From Acidovorax sp. FHTAMBA (GTDB taxonomy: Bacteria > Pseudomonadota > Gammaproteobacteria > Burkholderiales > Burkholderiaceae_C), in NCBI RefSeq assembly GCF_038958875.1, contig NZ_CP152407.1:999501-1063500 (forward strand): DNA of 64,000 bases, written 5' to 3'. Under the pieces are notes generated by a model, which was given only the letters and a program-made list of their open reading frames with translations, was not told where the DNA came from and ran no database searches. Positions 35,016 to 44,274 of this stretch are shown one piece after another. Numbering within the stretch: position 1 is the first letter of the stretch; every line of letters starts with the position of its first letter. The position numbers and the translations under genes are program-made.

Positions 35016-36605
35016 GTGTCTTTTGCTCCGCCGCCCCGTTGGTCCCCCTGGATGCACCCGCTTGCGTGGTGCCTGCTCTGGATGCTCGCCCATGTGGCGT
35101 CGCGCGTGGCGGTGTCGCCAGCGCTGGAACTGGATGAGGCCGAACAGGCGCTGTGGAGCCAGACGCTCGCCTGGGGTTATGGCAGCCAGCCGCCGCTGTA
35201 CACGTGGCTGCAAGCGGGGTGGTTTGCCCTGCTGGGGCCGAGCGTGCTGGCCCTGTCGAGCCTGAAATTCATGCTGCTGGGCCTGACGCTGGTGCTGGTG
35301 TGGCGCACGGCCCTGCCCCTGATGCCCGAGCGCGCAGCGCTGTGGGCGGCGGCAAGCCTGCTGCTGATCCCCGCCATGGGGTGGGAATCGCTGCGCGATC
35401 TGACGCACTCGGTGCTGCTCACCTGTCTGGTCGCCGCCACCTGGTGGGCGCTGTTGCGCCAGCTGCGCCAGCCCCGCCCGGCGGGGTTCGCGCTGCTGGG
35501 GTTGCTGCTGGGGCTGGGCATGCTGTCCAAATACAGTTTCGCGCTGTTTGCCGCGGTGCTGGGCGGCGCACTGTTGTCGCTGCCGGCAGGCCGGGCACTG
35601 CTGCGCGAGCGTGGGGCCTGGTGGCTGCCGGTGTTGGCACTGCTCGTTGTGCTGCCGCATGGCCTGTGGCTGCTGGAGCACTGGCAGGCCGCCAGTGCCC
35701 CCACCATGGGCAAGCTGCAGTCCGTTGGCGACCAGCACCCGGTGGTGCGCGGCGTGCTGAGCCTGGCCAAGGCGGTGCTGGCCAACCTGCTGCTTTTTGC
35801 CCTGTTGGCGCTGGTGGCGTTTCGCAGCGGCTGGTGGCGGCCCACGCCCCCGCCAGCGGTGGCGGAGCCCAGCCCGGGTCCAGGTCTTTCCGACAGTGTC
35901 TTGCCCCTGTTTGGCCGCTATGTGCTGCTGCTGGCGCTGGCGCTCGCGGCGCTGGTCGTTGTGGGCGGTGTCACGCACATCAAGGGCCGCTGGCTCTACC
36001 CGCTGCTGTGTACGGTGCCGCTGATGGCGTTTGCTTGGCGGCCCGGGCTGGCAGGGCATCGGGGCGGCAGGCTGTTTGGCGGGATGCTGCTGGGCATGGC
36101 GGTGCTGGTGTGGCTGGCGCTGAGCCTGCGGGTCTGGGCCAATGGCCAGCGGGGCGCACCCGACGAGCTGAACGAGCCCGTCGCCGCGCTGGCTGGCGCC
36201 CTGCGCGCAGCCGGTTATGACGGCCGCAGCCCGATTGTGGCGGGCGATGCCGTGCTGGCCGGGCAGCTGCGGCTGCAGTTTGTGCAGGCGCCGGTATCCG
36301 TGTGCAAGGTGCCCGCCCCGCAGGCCACGCCCCCAACGGAGCCGCCCGCAGGCGCATGCGCAGTGGAGGTGTTGCGCGGCGGAGCAAACCAGCGATGGCT
36401 GCAGGTGGCGCGCGGCGCTCCACAGCCGCCGTCCGGTTGGTGGCACACGCCCGCGTTGCCCACAACGGCGGTCACGCTGGAGCTGCCCTACCTGCACGCG
36501 AAAGCGGGCCAGCCTCCCATGCGCTACCAGTTTCTCTGGCATCCAGCCCTGGCAGCGCCCCCTGCTGCCTCACCACGATCCCCCAACCCATTGCCTTCGC
36601 CATGA
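35016..36605 (+). CDS. GT39/ArnT-like membrane glycosyltransferase
   Basis: The 529-residue protein has about ten hydrophobic segments. Near the start it has SPALELDEAEQALWSQTL, the first-loop acidic motif of GT-C transferases that use a polyprenyl-phosphate sugar, then GYGSQPPLYTWLQAGWF. It resembles ArnT, RgtA-D and other lipid A/LPS sugar transferases of the PMT_2 family and would act on the periplasmic face. The start is uncertain: GTG 35016 or ATG 35052. The long frame upstream overlaps the GT2 gene on the other strand and is rejected. Its stop overlaps the epimerase start (ATGA). The acceptor (lipid A, core or other) is unknown. Confidence 0.82.
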   Translation: MSFAPPPRWSPWMHPLAWCLLWMLAHVASRVAVSPALELDEAEQALWSQTLAWGYGSQPPLYTWLQAGWFALLGPSVLALSSLKFMLLGLTLVLVWRTALPLMPERAALWAAASLLLIPAMGWESLRDLTHSVLLTCLVAATWWALLRQLRQPRPAGFALLGLLLGLGMLSKYSFALFAAVLGGALLSLPAGRALLRERGAWWLPVLALLVVLPHGLWLLEHWQAASAPTMGKLQSVGDQHPVVRGVLSLAKAVLANLLLFALLALVAFRSGWWRPTPPPAVAEPSPGPGLSDSVLPLFGRYVLLLALALAALVVVGGVTHIKGRWLYPLLCTVPLMAFAWRPGLAGHRGGRLFGGMLLGMAVLVWLALSLRVWANGQRGAPDELNEPVAALAGALRAAGYDGRSPIVAGDAVLAGQLRLQFVQAPVSVCKVPAPQATPPTEPPAGACAVEVLRGGANQRWLQVARGAPQPPSGWWHTPALPTTAVTLELPYLHAKAGQPPMRYQFLWHPALAAPPAASPRSPNPLPSP

Positions 36606-37612
36606 ACACTGTGCTTGTCACTGGCGCTGCCGGATTCATCGGAATGCACGCCTGCGCCCGCCTGCTGGCGCGCGGCGACACCGTGGTCGGCATCGACAAC
36701 CTCAATGCCTACTATGACCCGGCGCTGAAAGAAGCGCGGCTGGCGCGCCTGTTGCCGCATCCGAACTTCCGCTTCGAGCGGCTGGACATCGCTGACCGCC
36801 AGGCGTTGCCCGAGCTGTTTGCGCGGGTGCGCCCCGCCCGCGTGCTGCATCTGGCGGCGCAGGCGGGGGTGCGCTATTCCATCGACCAGCCGCACGCCTA
36901 CGTGGATGCCAACCTGGCGGGCTTTGTGAACCTGCTGGAGGCCTGCCGGGCCTGGCCGGTCCAGCACCTGGTGTATGCCAGCAGCTCCAGCGTGTATGGC
37001 GGCAACACCCGGCTTCCCTTCAGCGAGGCCGACGCGGTGGACCACCCCATCAGCCTGTATGCGGCCACCAAGAAGTCCAACGAGCTGATGGCGCACACCT
37101 ACAGCCACCTGTTCCAGCTGCCCACCACCGGGCTGCGGTTCTTCACGGTGTATGGCCCCTGGGGGCGGCCCGACATGGCGCTGTTCAAGTTCACCCAGGC
37201 CATCCTGGCGGGGGAGACCATTGACGTCTATGGCCAGGGCCAGCTGGTGCGCGATTTCACCTACATCGACGACATCGTCGAGGGCGTGCTGCGCGTGCTG
37301 GACAAGCCCGCCACGCCCGATCCGGCCTTCAATCCGCAGGCGCCACACCCCGGCCGCGGCCAGGCACCCTACCGGGTGTTCAACATCGGCAACAACCAGC
37401 CGACGGTGCTGATGGACTACATCGCCGCCATCGAGGCCGCGCTGGGCGTACAGGCCAGCAAGCGCCTGCTGCCCGTGCAGCCCGGCGACATGACCGCCAC
37501 CGCCGCCGACACCCGTGCGCTGGCCGAGTGGGTGGGGTTTGCGCCCAACACCCAGGTCAGCAACGGGGTGGCCCGCTTTGTACAGTGGTTCAAGGAGTTT
37601 TACGCAGCATGA
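36602..37612 (+). CDS. UDP-glucuronate 4-epimerase-like NAD-dependent epimerase
   Basis: The 336-residue extended SDR has the NAD motif TGAAGFIG (7-14), the GIDNLNAYYDP segment characteristic of UDP-glucuronate 4-epimerases (CapI/LpsL/Gla), YASSSSVYGGN, and the catalytic YAATK (Tyr153, Lys157). RYSIDQPHAYVDAN and FFTVYGPWGRPDMA also match that group. It would interconvert UDP-glucuronate and UDP-galacturonate. It overlaps both neighbours by ATGA and stands next to ugd, which makes its substrate. The assignment to the glucuronate type is strong; direct proof is lacking. Confidence 0.88.
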   Translation: MNTVLVTGAAGFIGMHACARLLARGDTVVGIDNLNAYYDPALKEARLARLLPHPNFRFERLDIADRQALPELFARVRPARVLHLAAQAGVRYSIDQPHAYVDANLAGFVNLLEACRAWPVQHLVYASSSSVYGGNTRLPFSEADAVDHPISLYAATKKSNELMAHTYSHLFQLPTTGLRFFTVYGPWGRPDMALFKFTQAILAGETIDVYGQGQLVRDFTYIDDIVEGVLRVLDKPATPDPAFNPQAPHPGRGQAPYRVFNIGNNQPTVLMDYIAAIEAALGVQASKRLLPVQPGDMTATAADTRALAEWVGFAPNTQVSNGVARFVQWFKEFYAA

Positions 37613-38967
37613 AAGTCACCGTATTTGGCACAGGCTATGTGGGCCTGGTGCAAGGGGCCGTGCTGGCCGATGTGGGCCATGAGGTGCTGTGCGTGGACGT
37701 GGACGAAGCCAAGGTGCAGGCACTGCGCGCCGGGCGCATTCCCATCTATGAACCCGGGCTTCAGCCCCTGGTGGCGGACAACGCCGCCCTGGGGCGCCTG
37801 CGCTTTACCACCGATGCCGCCGAGGGCGTGCGCCATGCCGAGGTGCTGTTCCTGGCTGTGGGCACGCCGCCGGGCGAGGATGGCAGCGCCGACCTGCGCC
37901 ACGTGCTGGCGGTGGCGCGCACGGTGGCGCAGCACATGGACAAACCGCTGTGCATCGTCAACAAATCCACCGTGCCCGTGGGCACCGCCGACCGTGTGGC
38001 CGCCACCGTGCGTGAAGGTCTGGCAGCGCGGGGGCTGGAATTGGAGTTCGACGTCGTCTCCAACCCCGAATTCCTCAAGGAAGGCGCGGCCGTGGCCGAC
38101 TGCCAGCGGCCCGACCGGATCGTGATAGGCACCGACAGTGCCCGTGCCGGGCGCCAGTTGCGCGAGCTCTACGCCCCGTTCAACCGCAACCGCGACAAGC
38201 TCCTGGTGATGGACGTGCGCAGCGCAGAGCTCACCAAATACGCTGCCAACGCCATGCTGGCGACCAAGATCAGCTTCATGAACGAGATGGCCAACCTGGC
38301 CGAACAGCTGGGCGCCGACATTGAAGCGGTGCGCCAGGGCATTGGCAGCGACCCGCGCATCGGCTACCACTTCATTTACCCGGGCGCTGGCTACGGCGGC
38401 AGCTGCTTTCCCAAAGATGTGCAGGCGCTGATCCACACGGCGCACAGCGTGGGCCTGCGCCCCGTGGTGCTGGAGGCTGTCGAGCAGCGCAACGCCGCGC
38501 AGCAGCGCGTGCTGTTCGAGCGCATCCGCGCCCACTACGAGGGGCAGCTGCAGGGCAAGGTGATTGCACTGTGGGGCCTGGCCTTCAAGCCCAATACCGA
38601 CGATATGCGTGCAGCCCCCAGCCGCACCCTGATGGAAGCGCTGTGGGCCGCGGGCGCCAGCGTGCAGGCCCACGACCCGGTGGCCATGGAGGAGGCCCGT
38701 CGGCTGTACGGCGAGCGGCCCGACCTGCGCCTGTGCGCCAGCCCGCTGCAGGCGCTGGAGGGAGCGGATGCGCTGGCCATCGTCACCGAATGGAAAGCCT
38801 TTCGCGTGCCGGACTTTGCGCGCATGGCCGAGCTTCTGCGCGACCGTGCCGTGTTTGACGGGCGCAACCTCTACCCGCCTGAGCTGCCTGCGCGTTATGG
38901 GCTGCACTACGTGTCGATTGGTCGGCCGGTCCCTGCGGCGCAGGGCCTGCCCTCAGGGCGACGCTGA
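37609..38967 (+). CDS. ugd: UDP-glucose 6-dehydrogenase
   Basis: The 452-residue enzyme has the N-terminal NAD motif FGTGYVGLVQGAVLAD, VNKSTVPVGT, EFLKEGAAVADCQRPDR, the substrate-binding ELTKYAANAMLATKIS with Lys210, and the catalytic Cys266 in YGGSCFPKD. It oxidises UDP-glucose to UDP-glucuronate with two NAD+. It is translationally coupled to the epimerase by ATGA, so the pair supplies UDP-glucuronate and UDP-galacturonate to the adjacent transferases. It is the last gene of the plus-strand arm of the cassette. Confidence 0.92.
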   Translation: MKVTVFGTGYVGLVQGAVLADVGHEVLCVDVDEAKVQALRAGRIPIYEPGLQPLVADNAALGRLRFTTDAAEGVRHAEVLFLAVGTPPGEDGSADLRHVLAVARTVAQHMDKPLCIVNKSTVPVGTADRVAATVREGLAARGLELEFDVVSNPEFLKEGAAVADCQRPDRIVIGTDSARAGRQLRELYAPFNRNRDKLLVMDVRSAELTKYAANAMLATKISFMNEMANLAEQLGADIEAVRQGIGSDPRIGYHFIYPGAGYGGSCFPKDVQALIHTAHSVGLRPVVLEAVEQRNAAQQRVLFERIRAHYEGQLQGKVIALWGLAFKPNTDDMRAAPSRTLMEALWAAGASVQAHDPVAMEEARRLYGERPDLRLCASPLQALEGADALAIVTEWKAFRVPDFARMAELLRDRAVFDGRNLYPPELPARYGLHYVSIGRPVPAAQGLPSGRR

Positions 38968-39021
38968 AAACATTTCCCGGGATTCGCGGCGCATGAGGGA
39001 CCTGTTCAGCGTTGCCTCAAG

Positions 39022-40320
39022 TCAGTAACCCAGCCTTGCGGGCAGCCACAGGGCCAGCTGGGGGAATGCAATCACCAGCACCATGACGAGGAACATGGCC
39101 AACAGCATCCAGCCAACCCAGCGCACGGTGGACTCCATGCGCACGCCGGCAATGCGGCACGACACCATGAGGTTCACGGCCAGCGGTGGCGTGAACTGGC
39201 CCAGGGCCACCTTCAGGGTCAGGATCACGCCAAACCACACCGGGTCCCATTGGTAGTGGTTCATGATGGGCAGCAGCAGCGGCACGAAGATCAGGAAGAT
39301 CGAGATGCCGTCAAGGAACATGCCCACGGTGATGAGCAGCACGATGAGCAGTGCCAGCACGCCGTATTCCCCCAGGCCCGAGTTCACGATGGCCTTGGCC
39401 ACCGGATCGATCACGCCCAGCGTGGACAGTGAATACGCAAAGATGCCCGCCAGCGATACAACCAGCAGGATCACCGCCGACAGCTCGCCCGATTCGCGCA
39501 GGATGGGAAAGAGGTCGCGCACGGAGATCGTGCGGTACACCACCATGCCCACAAACAGGCCGTAGAACACCGCCACCACCGCTGCCTCGGTGGGCGTGAA
39601 CCAGCCCGCGCGCATGCCGCCCAGAATCAGCACCGGAGCGGCCAGGCCCCAGCTGGCTTCGCGCAGGCTCTTCCAGAAGGCCGGGCGGGGCAGGGTGGAC
39701 TCCAGCGTGCCCATCTTGTGCTTGCGCGCCATCCACACGGCGGGCACGATCAGTGCAATGCCCGCCAGCACGCCGGGCACCATGCCCGCTGCAAACAGTG
39801 CGGGTACCGAGGCGCCGGGCACCAGCACCGAGTAGATGATGAACGCGACGGATGGCGGGATGAGGATGTCGGTGGCCGCAGCCGCCCCCACCACACTGGC
39901 CGAGAAGGAGGGCGGATAGCCCGCGCGTGCCATCGCGGCAATCATCACTCCGCCCACGGCAGCAGCATTGGCCGGGCCAGAGCCCGAGATGCCCCCGAGG
40001 AACATCGCCACCGCAATCGCCACCAGCGGCAGCATGCCCGGCCCGCGCCCGACCATGGATACGGCAAAGTTCACCAGCCGCAGTGCCACGCCCGAGCGGT
40101 CAAAGATCGAGCCCACCAGGACGAACATGGGAATGGCCAGCAGCGGGTATTTGCCCAGGCCTGCATAGAAGTTCTGGGGCACGGCCAGCAGGCCGAACCA
40201 CTGGCTGTCGGCGTTGGCCAGTGCAATCGCCGCGGCGCCCGCCAGGCCCAGCGCAGCGCCTATCGGAACGCCCAGAAACATCAGGCCCAGAAAGGCCACG
40301 AACAGCAGTGTGGCGATCAT
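39022..40320 (-). CDS. TRAP transporter large permease (DctM family)
   Basis: The 432-residue protein has about twelve membrane helices and typical DctM wording: FLGLMFLGVPIGAALGLAG, IPMFVLVGSIFDRSG, FLGGISGSGPANAAAVGGV, ATDILIPPSVAFIIYSVL and LGQFTPPLAVNLMVS. It forms the transport core with DctQ for Na-driven carboxylate uptake. It overlaps the DctQ start by ATGA. No binding-protein gene is adjacent; the nearest is dctP at 31756 on the same strand. Substrate is unknown. Confidence 0.9.
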   Translation of the reverse strand: MIATLLFVAFLGLMFLGVPIGAALGLAGAAAIALANADSQWFGLLAVPQNFYAGLGKYPLLAIPMFVLVGSIFDRSGVALRLVNFAVSMVGRGPGMLPLVAIAVAMFLGGISGSGPANAAAVGGVMIAAMARAGYPPSFSASVVGAAAATDILIPPSVAFIIYSVLVPGASVPALFAAGMVPGVLAGIALIVPAVWMARKHKMGTLESTLPRPAFWKSLREASWGLAAPVLILGGMRAGWFTPTEAAVVAVFYGLFVGMVVYRTISVRDLFPILRESGELSAVILLVVSLAGIFAYSLSTLGVIDPVAKAIVNSGLGEYGVLALLIVLLITVGMFLDGISIFLIFVPLLLPIMNHYQWDPVWFGVILTLKVALGQFTPPLAVNLMVSCRIAGVRMESTVRWVGWMLLAMFLVMVLVIAFPQLALWLPARLGY

Positions 40321-40880
40321 GGTTGATCCCCATCAGGGGGCGATGCGGCTTCGCCGGGCGTGGCGCGTGTGCGTCTCACCAGCACTCCCAGGGAGCGGGC
40401 CGCAATCAGCGTGGACAGTATCGGCAGCCAGATCGAATACCACCACTGAGGCACGCCGATGCCCGGCGAGGTTTCCCCAAAACGGTAGTCGTCCCACACC
40501 ACGCGCACGCTGAGCACGGCAATGAGCCCGAACAGCAGGGCGACGCTGATGGCTCCCAGTTGCGCCAGGCGCTTGCGGCGCTGCGCTGTGCCGCCTTCGG
40601 CAAAGTATTCAATACGGATGTGCTGGTTGCGCGCCACCGCCGCAGAGCCCGCCACCAGCGCCAGAACGATCATCAGAAAGATCGAGATCTCTTCCGTCCA
40701 GGCAAAGGACGAGTTGGTGAAATAGCGCACCAGCACATTGGCAAAGGTGATCAGGGCCAGCGTCGCCATCACGATGACGGTGAGCCAGTCTTCAAGGCGC
40801 AGCGAACGGGGTTCGGCCTCGGGGCCTGTGGCGCGGGACGGCGTGTCCGTTGCGGGCCCTGGCGTGGGAGGGGTGGACAT
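40317..40880 (-). CDS. TRAP transporter small permease (DctQ family)
   Basis: The 187-residue protein has four predicted helices after a Pro/Thr-rich start. The core WLTVIVMATLALITFANVLV and FAWTEEISIFLMIVLALVAG (with the conserved WTEE) marks DctQ. It partners DctM at 39022, to which it is ATGA-coupled. The ATG at 40880 (MSTPPTPGP) is preferred; the frame extends 62 codons upstream but that part is low-complexity. It is divergent from the LysR gene. Confidence 0.85.
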   Translation of the reverse strand: MSTPPTPGPATDTPSRATGPEAEPRSLRLEDWLTVIVMATLALITFANVLVRYFTNSSFAWTEEISIFLMIVLALVAGSAAVARNQHIRIEYFAEGGTAQRRKRLAQLGAISVALLFGLIAVLSVRVVWDDYRFGETSPGIGVPQWWYSIWLPILSTLIAARSLGVLVRRTRATPGEAASPPDGDQP

Positions 40881-41012
40881 GGAGGGCAGTGGTGGGAGGG
40901 GGGAACGTGCGAAAGCCCGCCGCCCTGCCCGGCGGTGTTGTGCGCCGGGGGCCGGGGGCGTTGCCGCCCCGGGCATGGAACAGCGCGGCAGGCGCTGCCC
41001 GGCATTATGCGT

Positions 41013-41032
41013 TGGCTGGCTGGCTGGCTGGC
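41013..41032. repeat. Short GGCT tetranucleotide repeat
   Basis: TGGCTGGCTGGCTGGCAGGC is a run of four GGCT units between the divergent DctQ and LysR genes. It is short and may be chance. Confidence 0.4.
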
Positions 41033-41127
41033 AGGCTTGCACAGCAGGGGTGCGGCGCGCCGGCACCGTTCATCACCCGCGTTCCCCTGGCGCGCAAGGC
41101 GGTGAACGCGGGCGGATAATGCGCCCC

Positions 41128-42066
41128 ATGGAAACCAAGTGGCTCGAAGATTTCGTCAGTCTTGCGGAAACGCGCAGCTTTAGCCGCTCTGCCCAGTTGC
41201 GCCACGTGACGCAACCCGCGTTTTCGCGGCGGATACAGGCACTCGAAGCCTGGGCGGGCACCGATCTGGTGGACCGCAGCTCCTACCCCACACGCCTCAC
41301 ACCCGCGGGCAAGACCCTCTATGACCAGGCGCTGGAGATGCTGCAGGCGCTGCAGAACACGCGCGCCATGCTGCGTGCGCACACCAGTGCCGGCAAGGAC
41401 ATGATCGAGTTCGCGGTGCCGCACACGCTGGCGTTCACCTTCTTTCCCGCCTGGGTGTCGAGCCTGCACGACAAGTTCGGTCCGTTCAAGAGTCGTTTGA
41501 TTGCGCTCAACGTGCACGACGCCGTGATGCGGCTCGTGGAAGGCGGTTGCGACCTGCTCATCGCCTACCACCACCCGTCACAGCCTTTCCAGCTGGATGC
41601 CGACCGCTATGAAATGGTCAGTCTCGGGCAAGAGGTGCTCTCGCCCTACAGCAAGGCCGACGCGGAGGGCCAGCCCGTGCACCGCCTGCCGGGTCGTGCA
41701 GGCCAGCCCTTGCCGTACCTGGGCTATGCGCCCGGTGCGTACCTGGGGCGGGTGACGGAGCTGATTCTCAAGGAGTCCGGCACGCCCATTCACCTGGACA
41801 GGGTGTATGAGACGGACATGGCCGAAGGGCTCAAGGCCATGGCGCTCGAAGGCCACGGCGTCGCTTTCCTGCCGCACAGTGCTGTCAAGAAAGAACTGCG
41901 ATCGCGCCGGCTTGTCAGCGCGGCGCCTGCCGACACGACCGACCTGCAGATGACGATGGATGTCCGCGCCTACCGTGAGAAACCGACTGGCAAGGAGGCC
42001 CCCAAAGGAACCGCGCAAGCCTTGTGGACGTACCTCCAGGCGCAGGCCACGTCATGCCTAGGGTAA
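41128..42066 (+). CDS. LysR-family regulator, HypT/YjiE-like
   Basis: The 312-residue LysR protein begins METKWLEDFVSLAETRSFSR and continues with the HTH text QLRHVTQPAFSRRIQALE, the distinctive wording of the HypT (YjiE) branch. The effector domain includes VHDAVMRLVEGGCDLLIAYH and MALEGHGVAFLPHSAV. HypT in E. coli responds to hypochlorite; in this family neighbours are often amino-acid uptake genes. An ATG three codons upstream (41119) has a better-spaced GGCGG, so the start could be there. It faces the TRAP permease genes and precedes the glutamate-type ABC genes. Which of the two it controls is not clear. Confidence 0.85.
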   Translation: METKWLEDFVSLAETRSFSRSAQLRHVTQPAFSRRIQALEAWAGTDLVDRSSYPTRLTPAGKTLYDQALEMLQALQNTRAMLRAHTSAGKDMIEFAVPHTLAFTFFPAWVSSLHDKFGPFKSRLIALNVHDAVMRLVEGGCDLLIAYHHPSQPFQLDADRYEMVSLGQEVLSPYSKADAEGQPVHRLPGRAGQPLPYLGYAPGAYLGRVTELILKESGTPIHLDRVYETDMAEGLKAMALEGHGVAFLPHSAVKKELRSRRLVSAAPADTTDLQMTMDVRAYREKPTGKEAPKGTAQALWTYLQAQATSCLG

Positions 42067-42254
42067 ATACGGATATAAACGCTTTGCATAGTTGCGCGCG
42101 CAAACGGCATTGGAATTTCATGGGGCCGACACGTAAAGTCTGCGCCATCGCGGGGTCGGTCATCGCAACGCGCCTTCCTTGAGCCCACGGTTCCAGGGCC
42201 AGGGCGATGGCACGAACATTGCAGTTCCGATCCATCCACTCACCGAGTCACAGC

Positions 42255-43147
42255 ATGAACGTTCAGCATTGGGGAATAGCCTGCGGCCTTGTTGCCGCAT
42301 TGAGCAGCTTTGCCGCTTCTGCGCAGGCCTCGGTGCTGGATCGCATCAATGCTGGCGGAAAGCTGGTGATTGCCCACAGGGAGTCGTCCGTACCGTTTTC
42401 GTACATCGACGCGAAAACCGGCAAGCCCATGGGCTACGCGCTGGACCTTTGCCTGCAGCTGGCCGAGGTGGTGCGCCGTAAGACCGGCAAAAAAGACATG
42501 GCCGTCGAGTTCATGACCGTCACGGCCGCCAACCGCATCACCATGATCGAGCAGGGCAAAGCGGACCTCGAGTGCGGCTCCACCACCAACAACGCCGAGC
42601 GGCGGCAGAAAGTGGCGTTCACGATTCCCCACTTCATCACGGGCGCGCGGCTGCTGGTCAAAACAGCTCCATCGACCGCGTAGAAGACCTCAATGGCAAG
42701 CGGCTGGTGTCCACCAAGGGGTCCACCCCGCTCAAGGCTGCCGACCAGGCCAACCGTGAACGCCTGATGGGCATCACCATCATCGAAGCACCAGACCATG
42801 CGCGTGCACTGGAAATGGTCGAGAAGGGCGAGGCGGACGCGTTCGTGATGGACGACGTACTGCTGTATGGGCTGGCTGCGGGCCGCCCCGACCCCAAGGC
42901 GCTCAAGATCGTGGGCCGATTCATGACCACCGAGCCGCTGGCCATCATGCTTCCCAAAAACGACCCCGAGTTCAAGAAGCTCGTGGACGAGGAGATGCGC
43001 AGGCTGATCACCAGCCGCGAGATCTACCCCATCTATGACAAGTGGTTCAACCAGCCGATACCGCCCACCAACACCGCGCTGAACCTGCCCGTCAGCTACC
43101 TGTTGCGCGACTTCTGGAAATACCCTACCGACCAGGTGCCGTTCTGA
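42255..43147 (+). pseudogene. Amino-acid ABC transporter binding protein, frameshifted paralogue of gltI
   Basis: The first frame encodes a signal peptide and MNVQHWGIACG through ITGARLLVK, then hits a stop at 42683. The second frame continues exactly in register with the family (SSIDRVEDLNGKRLV) to the end at 43147. The break is at the A run 42660-42663: one additional A would give LLVKNSSIDRVED and an intact product of about 297 residues. It is similar to the next gene along its length, including LECGSTTNNA and YPIYDKWFNQPIPPTN, so the two are tandem paralogues. It may be a real pseudogene or a homopolymer sequencing error. Confidence 0.78.
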
Positions 43148-43265
43148 CTACCATTTCGGCCCTGGGTGCACATTTTTTGGAGATGGCGGGCGCCCGACAC
43201 CGCGGGCGCTGCCGAGTCTCTAGAATCCCCCCCTTTTTTTCCGGTTTCAACACAAGGAGATATCA

Positions 43266-44165
43266 ATGAAGAAACATCTGCTCGCGGTCGCCGTCACCGC
43301 CCTGGCTGTAGGTAGCGCTTTTGCGCAGGCCAACGACACCCTCGCCAAGATCAAGGCATCGGGTAGCGTGACCCTGGGAGTTCGCGAGTCTTCCGGTCTC
43401 TCTTACACGCTGGGCAATGGCAAGTTTGTGGGTTTCCACACCGAAATGGGTGAGATCGTGCTGGCCGACATCCAGAAGCAGCTGGGCCTGCCCAAGCTGG
43501 ATATCAAGTACCAGCCCGTCACCTCGCAAAACCGTATCCCCCTGGTGACCAATGGCACGGTGGACCTGGAGTGCGGCTCCACCACCAACAACGCCGCGCG
43601 CCAGAAGGATGTGGCCTTTGCCGTGACCACCTACGTGGAAGAAGTTCGCATCGCCACCAAGGCAAGCTCGGGCATCACCTCCATCAAGGACCTCAACGGC
43701 AAGACCATTGCCACCACCACCGGCACCACGTCGGTGCAAACCCTGCGCAAGCATGAGCGCGCAGGTGGCGTGGATTTCAAGGAGGTGTTCGGCAAGGACC
43801 ATGCTGACAGTTTCCTGATGCTGGAAACCGGCCGTGCGGACGCCTTCGTGATGGACGGCTCCATCCTGGCGGCCAACATCTCCAAGTCCAAGAACCCTGC
43901 CGACTACAAGATCGTGGGCGAAGTGCTCAATGTGGAACCCATCGCCTGCATGCTGCGCAAGGACGACCCTGCTTTCAAGAAGGCTGTGGACGACTCCATC
44001 AAGCGCCAGATCGCAGACGGCTCCCTGGCCAAGCTGTACGACAAGTGGTTCATGCAGCCTGTGCCGCCTACCAACACCAAGATCGGCCTGCCAATGTCTG
44101 AAGCGACCAAGGCTGCATGGGCAACGCCCAACGACAAGCCCATGGAAGACTACGCCAAGAAGTAA
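43266..44165 (+). CDS. gltI: Glutamate/aspartate ABC transporter binding protein (GltI-like)
   Basis: The 299-residue periplasmic protein has a signal peptide (cleaved after GSAFA), then the GltI wording SGSVTLGVRESSGLSYTLGN, VDLECGSTTNNAARQKDVAF and YDKWFMQPVPPTN. It binds an acidic amino acid for the GltJKL transporter that follows. AAGGAGA lies 6 bases before the ATG. A terminator-like hairpin sits between this gene and gltJ, as is common when the binding protein must be made in excess. A disrupted paralogue lies directly upstream. Confidence 0.88.
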   Translation: MKKHLLAVAVTALAVGSAFAQANDTLAKIKASGSVTLGVRESSGLSYTLGNGKFVGFHTEMGEIVLADIQKQLGLPKLDIKYQPVTSQNRIPLVTNGTVDLECGSTTNNAARQKDVAFAVTTYVEEVRIATKASSGITSIKDLNGKTIATTTGTTSVQTLRKHERAGGVDFKEVFGKDHADSFLMLETGRADAFVMDGSILAANISKSKNPADYKIVGEVLNVEPIACMLRKDDPAFKKAVDDSIKRQIADGSLAKLYDKWFMQPVPPTNTKIGLPMSEATKAAWATPNDKPMEDYAKK

Positions 44166-44181
44166 TCTGTAGAGAGCTTGT

Positions 44182-44217
44182 GCCCCTTCGGCCAGCCGGT
44201 TCGGAGGGGCTTTTTTG
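44182..44217 (+). terminator. Terminator-like hairpin between gltI and gltJ
   Basis: GCCCCT and AGGGGC form the base of a hairpin, with further pairing inside, followed by TTTTTT. Leaky termination here would lower gltJKL expression relative to gltI. Confidence 0.7.
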
Positions 44218-44274
44218 TTGGCTTCGCAAAGGGCCGCGCCACCGGTGCGGCCCTACAACTAAAGGGGTGCTCCT

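Noticed and set aside
41013..41032. Phase-variable GGCT repeat
   Set aside because: Only about four units and outside coding sequence; too short to argue for slippage control.
42067..42254. Riboswitch before the first glutamate-type binding protein gene
   Set aside because: No conserved core or strong hairpin with anti-terminator was seen; it looks like an ordinary promoter gap.
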